The notes below the pieces were generated by a model that was not told the DNA's origin, did no database searches, and saw nothing but the letters and a program-made list of their open reading frames with translations. Both the position numbers and the translations under genes were made by a program. A DNA stretch of 64,000 bases from an uncultured Methanomicrobiales archaeon (GTDB lineage Archaea > Halobacteriota > Methanomicrobia > Methanomicrobiales > Methanospirillaceae): positions 79,752 through 143,751 of the forward strand of contig CAIYHQ010000111.1 of the NCBI GenBank assembly GCA_903926075.1, in the 5' to 3' direction. Of this stretch, positions 38,118-47,526 are shown piece after piece (within the stretch, counting starts at the first letter, position 1; every line of letters starts with the position of its first letter).

Positions 38118-38125
38118 AATATAAA
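38118..38125 (-). promoter_or_regulatory. TATA box of the chemosensory operon
   Basis: On the minus strand the box reads TTTATATT, about 41 bases before the cheW ATG at 38077. With usual spacing the transcript would start near 38095. The divergent PEGA gene has its own candidate box, CATAAATAC, at 38188-38197. Confidence 0.45.
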
Positions 38126-38217
38126 TGTTAAAGAAGGAACCTGATCCAAAGTGGGATGGCAATTATTGATCCGGTCTTTTTCGACACCCATAAATACAGC
38201 AACACTGATTTCATTCT

Positions 38218-39564
38218 ATGCCTTTTCAGAGAAACGGTATGAACACGCTGCGAATAGAACTAATTATAGGACTAATGTTGGTCCTGTTCGCATGGCAGGT
38301 CTGTGCAGTTGAAGATAATACAATGCCTGGCGGTCAATGGGGTTATTATGATGTGACATCCACACCATCCGGCGCAATGGTATCAATGGACGGACTCGTG
38401 AAAGGAACTACTCCGGTTAAAATACAGGTTAGTACTACCGGAACACCTGGTCATACTTTTGAAATAAGTTTGTCAGGTTACCAGAAATGGGAAAAGAAAG
38501 TTGACGGCAATCCAGGTTATAATCAGGTCATACCAATTGTGGCAGAACTGGTCCCATCTAATGGTGGCTTTATACTTGTGAATACAGTTCCTTCAGGAGC
38601 TGTTGTTACCCTGGACGGTGTGCAGAAACTTCTTTCGCCGGCACAGTTCCAGGTAACAGACCCGTTTTACCATAATATCCAGGTGAATCTCCAGGGTTAT
38701 CAGACATATACCAACACTACAAGTGTAAACCCGGGTGAGAAAACAACCCTGACTGTAAATCTTGTCCCAAATTCAAATATGGGTAGTATAACTCTAACCT
38801 CGACACCTTCAGGTGCAGATATATATATTGATAATACATTCAGCGACCAGACTCCAGCAACTATTTCACAACTTTCTGCGGGGGTACATACTTTGACACT
38901 GAAGCTCGCAGGTTATCAGACTTTGACAAAACCTGTTACTATAAGTGCAATGAATACCATTACCGCTGATTTCCCCCTTCAACAATCAGGCGCCACAACA
39001 TCAGGATATATTGCTGCATCGTCAACACCACCGAACGCAGCCGTTTATGTTGATGGAAACTATGAAGGACTGACCCCGTCAAACGGGTCTCTTGATATAA
39101 CAGATATCACACCGGGTCAACATTCAGTTGTATTCCGTATGGCGGGTTACATACCATATTCTATCAAAATTGATGTTGGTTCCGGAAGGACAACAATCGT
39201 AACAGGAGTCCTTAATGATACCCCGGAAATTGAAACAGAGGGAAATGTCTTTATTGAGACTATCCCTTCAGGCTCTGATGTTTTCATAGACAATCAGTAT
39301 AAAGGGATTTCGCCAGTTTTCCTGTCAAATATAACAATAGGTTCTCATTCAGTTTTAGCCCGATTAACAGGATATTCTGACTTTACACAAGCAGTTCAGA
39401 TAACCAGTGGAAAGACAATCCCGGTTATTGCAAGATTACAACCTTTGGTTACATCTGTGCCCACTACGGTTGCTACCACGCAAAAGTCTCCGGTATCATT
39501 AATCCTGGCACCATTTGCATTCATTATCTCAGGATTAGTTATAATTTTTTCCAGACGGAAATGA
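38218..39564 (+). CDS. Surface protein with tandem PEGA domains
   Basis: 448 residues. A signal peptide or signal anchor covers about 1-30, and one C-terminal membrane helix ends in FSRRK, so the protein is anchored outside the cell. The middle is four or five PEGA repeats of about 70 residues, each with the pattern TxPSGAxVxxDG, GxTP and AGYxxxT, for example STPSGADIYIDNTFSDQTP. PEGA domains are common in surface-layer-associated proteins. An internal ATG at 38239 (MNTLRIELIIG) may be the real start. It lies divergent to the chemosensory operon. Confidence 0.9.
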   Translation: MPFQRNGMNTLRIELIIGLMLVLFAWQVCAVEDNTMPGGQWGYYDVTSTPSGAMVSMDGLVKGTTPVKIQVSTTGTPGHTFEISLSGYQKWEKKVDGNPGYNQVIPIVAELVPSNGGFILVNTVPSGAVVTLDGVQKLLSPAQFQVTDPFYHNIQVNLQGYQTYTNTTSVNPGEKTTLTVNLVPNSNMGSITLTSTPSGADIYIDNTFSDQTPATISQLSAGVHTLTLKLAGYQTLTKPVTISAMNTITADFPLQQSGATTSGYIAASSTPPNAAVYVDGNYEGLTPSNGSLDITDITPGQHSVVFRMAGYIPYSIKIDVGSGRTTIVTGVLNDTPEIETEGNVFIETIPSGSDVFIDNQYKGISPVFLSNITIGSHSVLARLTGYSDFTQAVQITSGKTIPVIARLQPLVTSVPTTVATTQKSPVSLILAPFAFIISGLVIIFSRRK

Positions 39565-39836
39565 TTATGAAGCATTAATCAGAGAATTCAAATAACAAAC
39601 TTTTTTTCAAGAAATTTCATGATAAAATAGTTATAAAAAATTTCACAATTTAATAAGTAAAACAGACTTATTGATGCATAAATCTAATAATGCTATACGA
39701 ATGTTTATATACTAATTTAAATATCCTAAGATTTAAACCTTATTTGCATGAATTCAGTTCTAATGGTATTTTTTGAAAGAAAACAATTGAAAACATAAGA
39801 AAAAAGGAGGGTTATAATTATATAGCATTATACGGT
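39565..39836. other. Intergenic region between PEGA gene and xerA, A+T-rich
   Basis: There is no credible gene. An inverted repeat AATAAGT/ACTTATT at 39652-39672 (7-base loop) may end PEGA transcription. A string AATAATGCTATAC at 39686-39698 shares ten bases with the longer repeat at 39819-39841. A TATAAT/ATTATA inverted pair around 39813-39832 flanks an 8-base spacer. GGAGGGTT at 39806-39813 looks like a ribosome-binding site but no start codon follows. Confidence 0.5.
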
Positions 39837-39841
39837 TTATG
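39819..39841 (-). repeat. 23-bp repeat, copy A (at xerA 3' end)
   Basis: On the minus strand it reads CATAAACC, one variable base, then TATAATGCTATATA. Copy B at 50617-50639 matches except for that one base (G here, A there). Copy A overlaps the xerA stop codon. It is part of a larger partly symmetric sequence with inverted TATAAT elements. Confidence 0.7.
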
Positions 39842-40757
39842 TAACATCCTTCTTTTCTGAAAGGGGAAAGAATTCCCGGTAAACCCGTTTCCTCTCATCC
39901 AGATCAGTATGCAGATAGACCTCAGTTGTCTTGATAGAAGTGTGACCCAGGTTTTCCTGGACCACTTTGAGATTCTTTGAACGTCGATATAATTCACTGG
40001 CATAGCTGTGGCGAATTTTATGGGGTGTGATTCCAGAAGGAGCATGACGCTTAAAGATTAGTTGTACTGTTCTTGGCGTTAACGGGTGTTCCTGCTGCCC
40101 CAGAAAAACAGGACCTGAATATCGCATTCCTATGAACTTCCCAAGTTCATCCAGTGTATCAGGATCTATAAACACGGTCCTTATCTTACCACCTTTACCA
40201 CATATGCGTATCGTCTGTTCATCAAAATCAATATCATCAATTCTAATACTGCACAGTTCTGAAACCCTTACTCCTGTTGCATAGATTGTCCGCACTATAA
40301 GCCGGTCTCTGTCATTGGAGATCGAGTCAATCAACCGTAGAACCTGGCTGTGTTTCAGGTATCTTAGTTCCTGACCTTTTACTTTTGGGCGTTCTATACC
40401 AACAACCGGATTCTGCAGTACTGCACCCTGTGAATATAGATACCGGTAGAATGAGCTGATGGTAGAAATAAGACGGTGAAGAGTTTTTGCATTATATGTT
40501 CTCAGATCTGATAGGAAGGTCAGATATTCACTGATAACCTTTGGTTCAATCTGAACATCTGTATCAAGTCTAAGACGACTATGATCATTCCAATACCCTG
40601 TAAGGCTTTCCTCTCTGACATTTCTCATGAGCCAGACATAGTAACCAAAATAACGTATCCCCTGCTCATAACTTGAAATTGTTTTAGGGGAATAATTCCT
40701 CATTCGCAGGTGATATTTGTAGCGGTTCAGCCACTCTGGAAACAAACCGCTTTGCAT
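39837..40757 (-). CDS. xerA: XerA-type tyrosine recombinase
   Basis: A 306-residue tyrosine recombinase with the full catalytic set: R164 (ATGVRVSEL), K189 region (CGKGGKIR), H246 and R249 (PHKIRHSY), H272 (LGHTSIKTT) and nucleophile Y281. The N-terminal SAM-like core-binding domain spans 1-115. It resembles archaeal XerA, which resolves chromosome dimers at dif. With no neighbouring phage or integrase cargo genes, a housekeeping role is likelier than an integrative element. Its end overlaps a 23-bp repeat. Confidence 0.9.
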   Translation of the reverse strand: MQSGLFPEWLNRYKYHLRMRNYSPKTISSYEQGIRYFGYYVWLMRNVREESLTGYWNDHSRLRLDTDVQIEPKVISEYLTFLSDLRTYNAKTLHRLISTISSFYRYLYSQGAVLQNPVVGIERPKVKGQELRYLKHSQVLRLIDSISNDRDRLIVRTIYATGVRVSELCSIRIDDIDFDEQTIRICGKGGKIRTVFIDPDTLDELGKFIGMRYSGPVFLGQQEHPLTPRTVQLIFKRHAPSGITPHKIRHSYASELYRRSKNLKVVQENLGHTSIKTTEVYLHTDLDERKRVYREFFPLSEKKDVT

Positions 40758-40887
40758 GCTGTATTCATTACATACTCAATTTATAAAAGAATTTCGCAGA
40801 ATCTCTCTTCTGCGAAAGTTTGTGAGGGATCAACCGACAACCAAAAATTGATGAAGCGATCAATAGTACATCAAGGAGACAAACTCA

Positions 40888-43080
40888 TTGGACCTTAAGT
40901 ACCACCGCTTCCTTCATATTCCTGAAAGGCTCTGGGGCCTTGTAGATATTGCCTACAACCTCTGGTGGAGCTGGCACCCTGAGGCAAAGATGCTCTTTAA
41001 ACAACTGAACCGGCAGGCCTGGGATGAGAGTATTCATAACCCGGTTAAGATGTTAAGAGAACTGCCTGCTGAAACATTTGATGCAGCGCTTCGAAATGCA
41101 AAATATCTTCATCATTATGATATTGTTATGGCCCGTTTTAAGAGGATGAAAAGTTCAAGAATCGGTTGGTTTAGAGAGCATTATCCTAAGCTTGCAAATT
41201 ACCCAATTGCCTACTTTTCTGCAGAGTACGGGCTTCAGCACTCATTACCGTTTTATGCCGGAGGACTAGGATTTCTTGCGGGGGACCATGTCAAAGAATG
41301 CAGTGACCTTGGAATACCACTTGTTGCTGTTGGATTCATGTACTCAGATGGTTACCTGCACCAGCATATAAGACCTGAAGGATGGCAGGATAACATTGTA
41401 GAAAAACTTGAGCGTGACCTTGCTCCAATCAGCCGGGTCCTCAATCAGGATAATTCACCAATTATAATTAAAATACCTTTTATTGATCCCACAATTTATG
41501 TTACGGTCTGGAAAGTGGATGTAGGAACAATCCCACTTTATCTACTTGACACTGATATTGAAATCAATGATCAATCCGTACGCGAGATCTCATCCCGCCT
41601 CTATACAGGTGACAAAGAACTACGTTTAAGACAGGAAATTGTGCTTGGGATAGGTGGAACTCAGTTACTTAATGCACTAGGCATAAAATATTCTGCTATG
41701 CACCTTAATGAAGGACATCCTGCATTTGCTCCGCTGGAACGCATACGTGAGCGTGTGGAAGAAGGTGTTAATTTCAATGATGCGTCTGAAATTGTCAGGA
41801 AAACAACAATATTTACAACTCACACTCCAGTCCCTGCAGGCCATGATCTCTTTCCTTTTGAAATGATGGACAAATATTTCCACAATTATTATAATGCACT
41901 CGGACTGGACAGGGGTAATCTGCTTCAACTTGGCTTTCATCCACTAGACCCGGATGCCGGATTCAACATGACTGCATTTGCAATCAGGATGTCAGGATAT
42001 CATAACGGAGTGAGCAAGCGTCATGGTGAGGTTGCCAGGGAGATGTGGCAGTCATTATGGCATGATATTGACATAGATAAAGTTCCGATTGACTATATTA
42101 CAAATGGAGCTCACCTCCCTACATGGCTCAACCCAAAGATGGAATATCTTATCAATACTTATTTGGGGCCTTCATGCCCTCACTGGATGTGGGAACATGA
42201 TGACCCTGCATTATGGGAATTAATTGACGAGATCCCGGACGAAGACCTTTGGAGGACTCACTATCTCCTCAAAGTCAAGCTGATTAACAGGATAAGAGAG
42301 CATAAAAGAAGAAAATGGATGACAGATTATGCAGATCCAATGAACGTAGTTGCCGGGGGAGCTTTACTTGATCCATCAGCGCTGACAATCGGTTTTGCAA
42401 GAAGGTTTTCTACATACAAAAGAGCGGATCTGATATTTACTGACATTGAGAGGTTGAAAAAGATCATTAATAACAGGTGGAGACCAGTCCAGTTCATATT
42501 TGCAGGGAAGGCACACCCAAATGACGATGAAGGAAAACGAATACTACAAAAAGTTTATAATTACGCCCATGCTCCCGAATTTGGCGGCAGAGTCGCATTT
42601 ATAGAGGATTATGGAGAGCAGATAGCACAATATCTTGTCCATGGTGTTGATGTCTGGATGAATAACCCACTTCCACCTCTTGAAGCAAGCGGGACAAGTG
42701 GCATGAAAGCAGGGTTTAATGGAATCCCCCACTTAAGCATCCTTGACGGCTGGTGGCCGGAAGCATTTAATAACAGGAATGGATGGGCTTTTGGAGGAGA
42801 AGAAGTGGAAGGTGACAGGACCATACAAGATTCCAATGATCTCTATGAGATTATTGAAAATAAAGTGGTTCCATTGTACTACTCTTCTTCGCGGGAAGGA
42901 ATCCCATTGAAATGGGTTAAAATGATGAAAGAGTGCATAAAGACAGTAGCTCCATTTTTTTCTGCCCGAAGAATGGTTAAAGAGTACGCAACCAGATATT
43001 ACGCTCCAACACTGGAATCAGTAATTAATGAGATGAAGGAAGATGGAGTTACAACGGAAGTCTGTAATTATGGACCTTAG
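40888..43080 (+). CDS. glgP: Alpha-glucan phosphorylase (GT35)
   Basis: The 730-residue enzyme has the phosphorylase blocks YFSAEYGLQHSLPFYAGGLGFLAGDH, HLNEGHPAFAPLER, THTPVPAGHD, RRFSTYKRADL and EASGTSGMKAGFNGIPHLS, where Lys binds PLP. It belongs to the shorter alpha-glucan family phosphorylase branch (TIGR02094-like). It releases glucose-1-phosphate from glycogen-like storage polymer. The start is TTG 40888, with AAGGAGA 8 bases upstream. No synthase gene is visible nearby. Confidence 0.95.
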   Translation: MDLKYHRFLHIPERLWGLVDIAYNLWWSWHPEAKMLFKQLNRQAWDESIHNPVKMLRELPAETFDAALRNAKYLHHYDIVMARFKRMKSSRIGWFREHYPKLANYPIAYFSAEYGLQHSLPFYAGGLGFLAGDHVKECSDLGIPLVAVGFMYSDGYLHQHIRPEGWQDNIVEKLERDLAPISRVLNQDNSPIIIKIPFIDPTIYVTVWKVDVGTIPLYLLDTDIEINDQSVREISSRLYTGDKELRLRQEIVLGIGGTQLLNALGIKYSAMHLNEGHPAFAPLERIRERVEEGVNFNDASEIVRKTTIFTTHTPVPAGHDLFPFEMMDKYFHNYYNALGLDRGNLLQLGFHPLDPDAGFNMTAFAIRMSGYHNGVSKRHGEVAREMWQSLWHDIDIDKVPIDYITNGAHLPTWLNPKMEYLINTYLGPSCPHWMWEHDDPALWELIDEIPDEDLWRTHYLLKVKLINRIREHKRRKWMTDYADPMNVVAGGALLDPSALTIGFARRFSTYKRADLIFTDIERLKKIINNRWRPVQFIFAGKAHPNDDEGKRILQKVYNYAHAPEFGGRVAFIEDYGEQIAQYLVHGVDVWMNNPLPPLEASGTSGMKAGFNGIPHLSILDGWWPEAFNNRNGWAFGGEEVEGDRTIQDSNDLYEIIENKVVPLYYSSSREGIPLKWVKMMKECIKTVAPFFSARRMVKEYATRYYAPTLESVINEMKEDGVTTEVCNYGP

Positions 43081-43140
43081 CTGAACCCTGCAAATTTTTT
43101 TCCGGTAAGAATTAATCTTTGTACATCAAAATATTAAATT

Positions 43141-43710
43141 ATGAAGGCCATGATTCTTGTTATTGTATGTGTTTTCATTATTCTGGCCACAGCAGGTTGT
43201 ACTACACAAAATACGGAGAAAGGAACAATGAGCACTCAGACACAAACAACAGGACAAGTTACAAAAGTACTTTTAGAAACGAATAAGGGAAATATTACAA
43301 TTGCCCTTGCAGCGGATATGCCAATTACTGCCGGAAATTTTGAGAAACTTGTTAAAGAGGGATATTATGACGGAGTAATATTCCACAGGGTAATAAAAGG
43401 TTTCATGATACAGGGTGGAGACCCAACCGGAACAGGGAAAGGCGGACCCGGTTATATGATACCAGATGAATTTTCAGCTAATAACAGGAATGATCGCGGG
43501 ACAATATCGATGGCAAATGCAGGGCCCAACACCGGAGGGAGCCAGTTCTTTATAAATCTCGTCAATAATAATTTTCTTGACGGAAAACACCCGGTCTTTG
43601 GAAAAGTAACTGAAGGTATGGATGTTGTGGATTCAATTGCAAATGTGCAGACAGGTACTGGAGACCGACCCATAGAGAATGTTACGATAATTAAAGCAAC
43701 AATCCTCTAA
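43141..43710 (+). CDS. Cyclophilin-type peptidyl-prolyl isomerase, lipoprotein
   Basis: A 189-residue protein with an N-terminal lipoprotein-type signal ending ATAGC, then a Thr/Gln linker. The cyclophilin domain (about 42-189) has FHRVIKGFMIQGGDPTGTGKGGPGY and SMANAGPNTGGSQFFI. The active residues Arg, Phe, Gln and Phe are visible in these blocks. It would assist folding of exported proteins on the outer face of the membrane. It stands alone between glgP and nudC. Confidence 0.93.
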   Translation: MKAMILVIVCVFIILATAGCTTQNTEKGTMSTQTQTTGQVTKVLLETNKGNITIALAADMPITAGNFEKLVKEGYYDGVIFHRVIKGFMIQGGDPTGTGKGGPGYMIPDEFSANNRNDRGTISMANAGPNTGGSQFFINLVNNNFLDGKHPVFGKVTEGMDVVDSIANVQTGTGDRPIENVTIIKATIL

Positions 43711-43754
43711 AAATATAATTCCTTTTTTCCATTGATTTAAATATTTGAAAAGGA

Positions 43755-44633
43755 ATGGTAAATTTGGGAGAGAAGATAAGAGAAGAAATGAGTTCACCGA
43801 TTAATCATTATATCCGGTTTCTTGATAGAAAAATGCACACCCCTTTTCCAGAACCTTTACCTGGTTCAGGTCTTCAACCAGGCTGGATAATTACAAGAAA
43901 TCACGAGGTACTTATAAATAAAGGCGGTAATTCTCTCTTTTTATATCTCCCGATCAAGGACACGGACCTTATAGCAAGCACTTACCTTGGCATTTCAGGA
44001 AATACCGTTTTCTACGTAGCTCATTGCAGTAATGAAACAACCCCACCAAATGGGTTTAAATTTGTAAGTCTTCGGGATCTTTTTTCTATCAGTGATGAAG
44101 AGACATCTTCTCATGCAGCATACGCAGTTCAGATATCTGAATTTAATTTAGATAACAGGTACTGTGGGAGATGCGGATCAAATACTCATGAATCATCAAT
44201 TGAAAGAGCAAGGATTTGTGATTCCTGTGGATTTATAGTATACCCGAAAATTTGTCCTGCAATAATTGTCCTTATAAAAAAAGGCGATTGCATTCTTCTA
44301 GCGAGGTCCCCTGGTTTTACAACAGATATGTACAGCATTATTGCGGGATTTGTGGAAGCTGGAGAGACCATAGAATCTACTGTTCTTCGGGAAGTTAAAG
44401 AAGAAGTTGGAATAGCAATAAAAAACCTGAGGTATTACGCAAGTCAGTCATGGCCGTTTCCACATTCACTTATGATAGGATTTGTTGCTGACCATGAAAG
44501 CGGTGAAATTGAGATTGACAACCATGAGATTGAAGATGCAGGGTGGTTTTCAACATATTCAATGCCACTTCTTCCTGGCCCGTATAGTATTGCGGGGAAA
44601 ATGATAGAGGCTTTTATAAGGGGAGAGATTTAA
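43755..44633 (+). CDS. nudC: NADH pyrophosphatase (NudC-type Nudix hydrolase)
   Basis: 292 residues. The zinc ribbon is CGRCG with CDSCG (near 137-157). The Nudix box is GFVEAGETIESTVLREVKEEVG (about 196-217). The NudC signature SQSWPFPHSLM follows at about 229-239. The enzyme splits NAD(H) into NMN(H) and AMP and may also remove NAD caps from RNA. The N-terminal domain is complete. It converges on the MgtE_N/CBS gene with a 4-base overlap of stops. Confidence 0.94.
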   Translation: MVNLGEKIREEMSSPINHYIRFLDRKMHTPFPEPLPGSGLQPGWIITRNHEVLINKGGNSLFLYLPIKDTDLIASTYLGISGNTVFYVAHCSNETTPPNGFKFVSLRDLFSISDEETSSHAAYAVQISEFNLDNRYCGRCGSNTHESSIERARICDSCGFIVYPKICPAIIVLIKKGDCILLARSPGFTTDMYSIIAGFVEAGETIESTVLREVKEEVGIAIKNLRYYASQSWPFPHSLMIGFVADHESGEIEIDNHEIEDAGWFSTYSMPLLPGPYSIAGKMIEAFIRGEI

Positions 44634-45907
44634 TCAAGGAAATGATGCCTTAGTTTCATGACATCCCGGTACGGAATCACACCGATTAACCTTTTTTCTG
44701 AATTTATCACGGGAAGTGCCCTGAAATCATATCTTGCGAACAATTCAGAGGCTTCCTTTAACGTGCTGTCTGGAGTCAGAGTAATTACGTCATCAACCAT
44801 GATGTCAATTAACTTTTCCTCGTCGTTAGCCTGCAATAGCTCCTTAATATCAACAACCCCCTCAAGAATTTTTGAATTATCTGCAACGTAGATGTACATG
44901 ATTACGTCTTTTCCCTTCGCGAGACGTGGATACTCTTCCTGAACATCTCCAACCTTCATTTCGGGATTGAGCATAATGAACTTTGATGTCGAATAGTTTT
45001 CAATAACCTCTTCAGACCTGTCCAGGATAGATTTGACCTTTTTTGCTTTCTCAGGATTAATTAAATCAAGTATCTCCTCTGCTTCATTATGAGAAATGGC
45101 AGTGAGGATATCTGCAGTCTGACCTGGAGTCATTTCGTTAATCAGATTGATAACATGGTCAATTTTAAGAGATGAAATGATTTCACGTTGAATTGGGGGG
45201 TCAATCTCTTCAAGGGTGTCTGAAGCTTTACTGGTATCGAGTTCGGTAAAGATCATCACTCTCTGTTCGGGGTCCATATCTTCAAGAATATCCGCGATAT
45301 CGACAGGGTGCATCATCTCAAGCTTTTCTTTCAGGACCCTGAGTTTCACATCACCCCGAAACCTGCTTATAGTGGTTGGAAGAGGCTGAATATATGTCCA
45401 GGGAATAGACAAATCATCAATATCTCTCCCAATACTATGAAGAAAGGATGCAAGGCCTTTTAATCCAAGACGACGGAGCAGGCCGAACCTGCTTATATCA
45501 GCTTCAAAGACAAGTAGTTTATTCGTTTTTTTTACTAACCTGATATCATATACAACTTCTATCTCATGGTCTTCAAGATCAATGACCTTCTTATCAAGGA
45601 CATAATTTTTAAGGAGCAGATCCCCTTCTTTTGGTTCTCCTTCATATGAACCGATATCTTCAATTGAGATCTCAATACGGTCCGACATAATTTTATATAT
45701 ATTTCCCCATGGAACCAGAAGTGAAGGATATCCAAATGAACGGGTTATAAAAAAATGGGTGACTTCAGGATAACTTGCAGTCTCGACTATTATCACATCC
45801 GAAAGCCTTCCAATTTTTTTACCACCCAGAATTATTTTTTTCCCGATCAGCTCACTAAAGTAAAAAGTATCAGGGATCTGTTTTAAAATGTCATTTTGTG
45901 TTGTCAT
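44630..45907 (-). CDS. PRC-barrel, MgtE_N and CBS domain protein linked to an NRAMP-like transporter
   Basis: The 425-residue cytosolic protein has two PRC-barrel-like regions (about 15-80 and 100-175). An MgtE N-like helical repeat follows (about 190-290, with HPVDIADILEDMDPEQR and MTPGQTADILTAI). A CBS pair occupies about 305-425 and ends with RALPVINSEKRLIGVIPYRDVM. In MgtE channels the N and CBS domains sense cytosolic Mg. Here they are separate from any channel pore and sit in a transporter operon, suggesting a regulatory subunit. AGAGGT precedes the ATG. Confidence 0.9.
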   Translation of the reverse strand: MTTQNDILKQIPDTFYFSELIGKKIILGGKKIGRLSDVIIVETASYPEVTHFFITRSFGYPSLLVPWGNIYKIMSDRIEISIEDIGSYEGEPKEGDLLLKNYVLDKKVIDLEDHEIEVVYDIRLVKKTNKLLVFEADISRFGLLRRLGLKGLASFLHSIGRDIDDLSIPWTYIQPLPTTISRFRGDVKLRVLKEKLEMMHPVDIADILEDMDPEQRVMIFTELDTSKASDTLEEIDPPIQREIISSLKIDHVINLINEMTPGQTADILTAISHNEAEEILDLINPEKAKKVKSILDRSEEVIENYSTSKFIMLNPEMKVGDVQEEYPRLAKGKDVIMYIYVADNSKILEGVVDIKELLQANDEEKLIDIMVDDVITLTPDSTLKEASELFARYDFRALPVINSEKRLIGVIPYRDVMKLRHHFLD

Positions 45908-45912
45908 TCAAT

Positions 45913-46125
45913 CTACCTCTGAATTAAAGTGAAGAATTTATAGGCGAGAAGAATTACCAGGAATATAAGGTACAATCGCAACAGAAACAGGACAATACTG
46001 ACACCCCTCGTTATTTTTATACTAGGTTTTGCATATTTCCGGTTGATTGCGGATAACTTTCCTATCTCCCTCGAAAAAAGGGGATTAATTCGCTCTTTAA
46101 TTATATCGCGTATATTTTCAAACAT
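45913..46125 (-). CDS. Small single-pass membrane protein in the transporter operon
   Basis: 70 residues. A basic amphipathic N-terminal half (MFENIRDIIKERINPLFSRE) is followed by one hydrophobic helix of about 25 residues near the C-terminus (SIVLFLLRLYLIFLVILLAYKFF). No family recognised. ATG 46125 is chosen because GGAGG lies 5 bases before it. The longer reading would overlap the transporter gene. It is squeezed between the NRAMP-like gene and the MgtE_N/CBS gene, so it may be an accessory subunit (inference). Confidence 0.7.
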   Translation of the reverse strand: MFENIRDIIKERINPLFSREIGKLSAINRKYAKPSIKITRGVSIVLFLLRLYLIFLVILLAYKFFTLIQR

Positions 46126-46138
46126 CTTAGCCTCCAGA

Positions 46139-47404
46139 TCATTTAAAAAAATTCGGGAATATTGCACTTAAAGAATACAAAGTAGATAGAAGAATAATAA
46201 CTGTGACAATAGTATAGCTTACAAAGTTCTGAAGAGGTGTGTTGGTATATTCTCCCATAATTTCTTTGTTGTTCAACAAAATAATAAGAAATACAAGAGT
46301 TGCCGGGAGAAGTGTCACAGCTATTACCTGAACAAAAAGAGTTATTATAACGAGTGGTGCACCCGGGATAAGTAAAACCATGCCTGCCGTAATTATCATC
46401 AGAAAATAGAATATGTAAAACCAGGGTGCTTCACGGATTCTGTTATTCAGAGAATGGGCCCAGCCGAATACTTCACCAAAGGCCCACGAACTTGCAAGCG
46501 AGATACATATTGCACCCAGGAATCCTGCATCAAACAGTCCTATTGCAAGAAGTGTCCCTACTGCAGGATGAATTGTCATCAGGACTTGGGCTGCCTGAGC
46601 TGCACTCTCAATATCCATACCTTTAAGAACTGTTCCAGTAACGATAACAATAAAGATGGCAACAACAACTGTAAACAAGGCCCCAAAAAAAGTATCTGCC
46701 TTTCCCCATATTATTTCACTTTTCTTTGTCCCTTTATCCACTACTGCGCTTTGCTGGAAAAAAATCATCCAGGGTGCAATTGTAGTACCAATATTTGCCA
46801 TAAGGAAAAAAAACAACTGATTATTAAAACCACCAGGGAGACTAGGAATAAACCCATTTAGAATATCCGAAACCTGAGGGTGAACAAGAAAGGCAGCTGG
46901 GATATACACAAGGTTGAGGGCACAGAATGCCATTGTAATTTTTTCCCATGTCCAGTACCTGCCAACAAGAAAGATAATGGACATTATAATAATAACAACA
47001 ACAAGGGTAAGAATGGGCGGTATATGAAAAATACTTAACGCTGCAGTCATTCCGATGAATTCAGTCACTAATGTAAGCCAATTCACGACACTTAGATCAA
47101 TTAAGGAGAACCAACCCCAAAATGGCCCAAACGCGCTGAATATAGCTTCAGCATGGCCATGTTTAGTGATTGCCCCAAGCCTTACTGTCATCTCCTGAAC
47201 AAAATACGCCACAGGTAAAAGCAGGACGAGGAACCATATCAAATCATATCCATATTTAGCTCCGGTTGCGGCATAAGTTGTAATTCCTCCCGCGTCATTG
47301 TCTGCTATCATAACAATGAGCCCTGGACCGGCAAGCAGGAGAAATAACTGGACCGCTTTAGACATTCTCCGGAATTTGAAATACAATTGTGATAAAAAAT
47401 TCAT
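46139..47404 (-). CDS. NRAMP-like divalent metal transporter with altered metal-site motifs
   Basis: A 421-residue protein with about 11 membrane helices in the NRAMP (SLC11) fold. The TM1 motif, normally DPGN, is D37-A-G-G. The TM6 motif, normally MPH, is A210-P-W. Loss of the TM6 Met is typical of NRAMP-related magnesium transporters and similar branches rather than Mn/Fe carriers. GAGGGAT lies just before the ATG. It is first in the operon with the small membrane protein and the MgtE_N/CBS protein, which supports magnesium as substrate (inference). Confidence 0.88.
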   Translation of the reverse strand: MNFLSQLYFKFRRMSKAVQLFLLLAGPGLIVMIADNDAGGITTYAATGAKYGYDLIWFLVLLLPVAYFVQEMTVRLGAITKHGHAEAIFSAFGPFWGWFSLIDLSVVNWLTLVTEFIGMTAALSIFHIPPILTLVVVIIIMSIIFLVGRYWTWEKITMAFCALNLVYIPAAFLVHPQVSDILNGFIPSLPGGFNNQLFFFLMANIGTTIAPWMIFFQQSAVVDKGTKKSEIIWGKADTFFGALFTVVVAIFIVIVTGTVLKGMDIESAAQAAQVLMTIHPAVGTLLAIGLFDAGFLGAICISLASSWAFGEVFGWAHSLNNRIREAPWFYIFYFLMIITAGMVLLIPGAPLVIITLFVQVIAVTLLPATLVFLIILLNNKEIMGEYTNTPLQNFVSYTIVTVIILLSTLYSLSAIFPNFFK

Positions 47405-47526
47405 ATTTATCCCTCGATTTTCTCTCTTTTCCTGCTACCAAACAAATGATATCTGAATAAAATTTTCGAGACCTGGTATGAACAAGGTGGTAATGTAAGG
47501 GTTAAAATAAATTCCGGTTTTATAGT

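Noticed and set aside
38300..39480. DNA repeats in the PEGA gene as a CRISPR or tandem-repeat array
   Set aside because: The repetition is at protein-domain level (PEGA units) with diverged DNA. There are no regular spacers.
39837..40757. xerA as integrase of a mobile element
   Set aside because: No phage, plasmid or cargo genes and no attachment-site duplication of a tRNA flank it. Neighbours are metabolic genes, so a chromosomal XerA is likelier.
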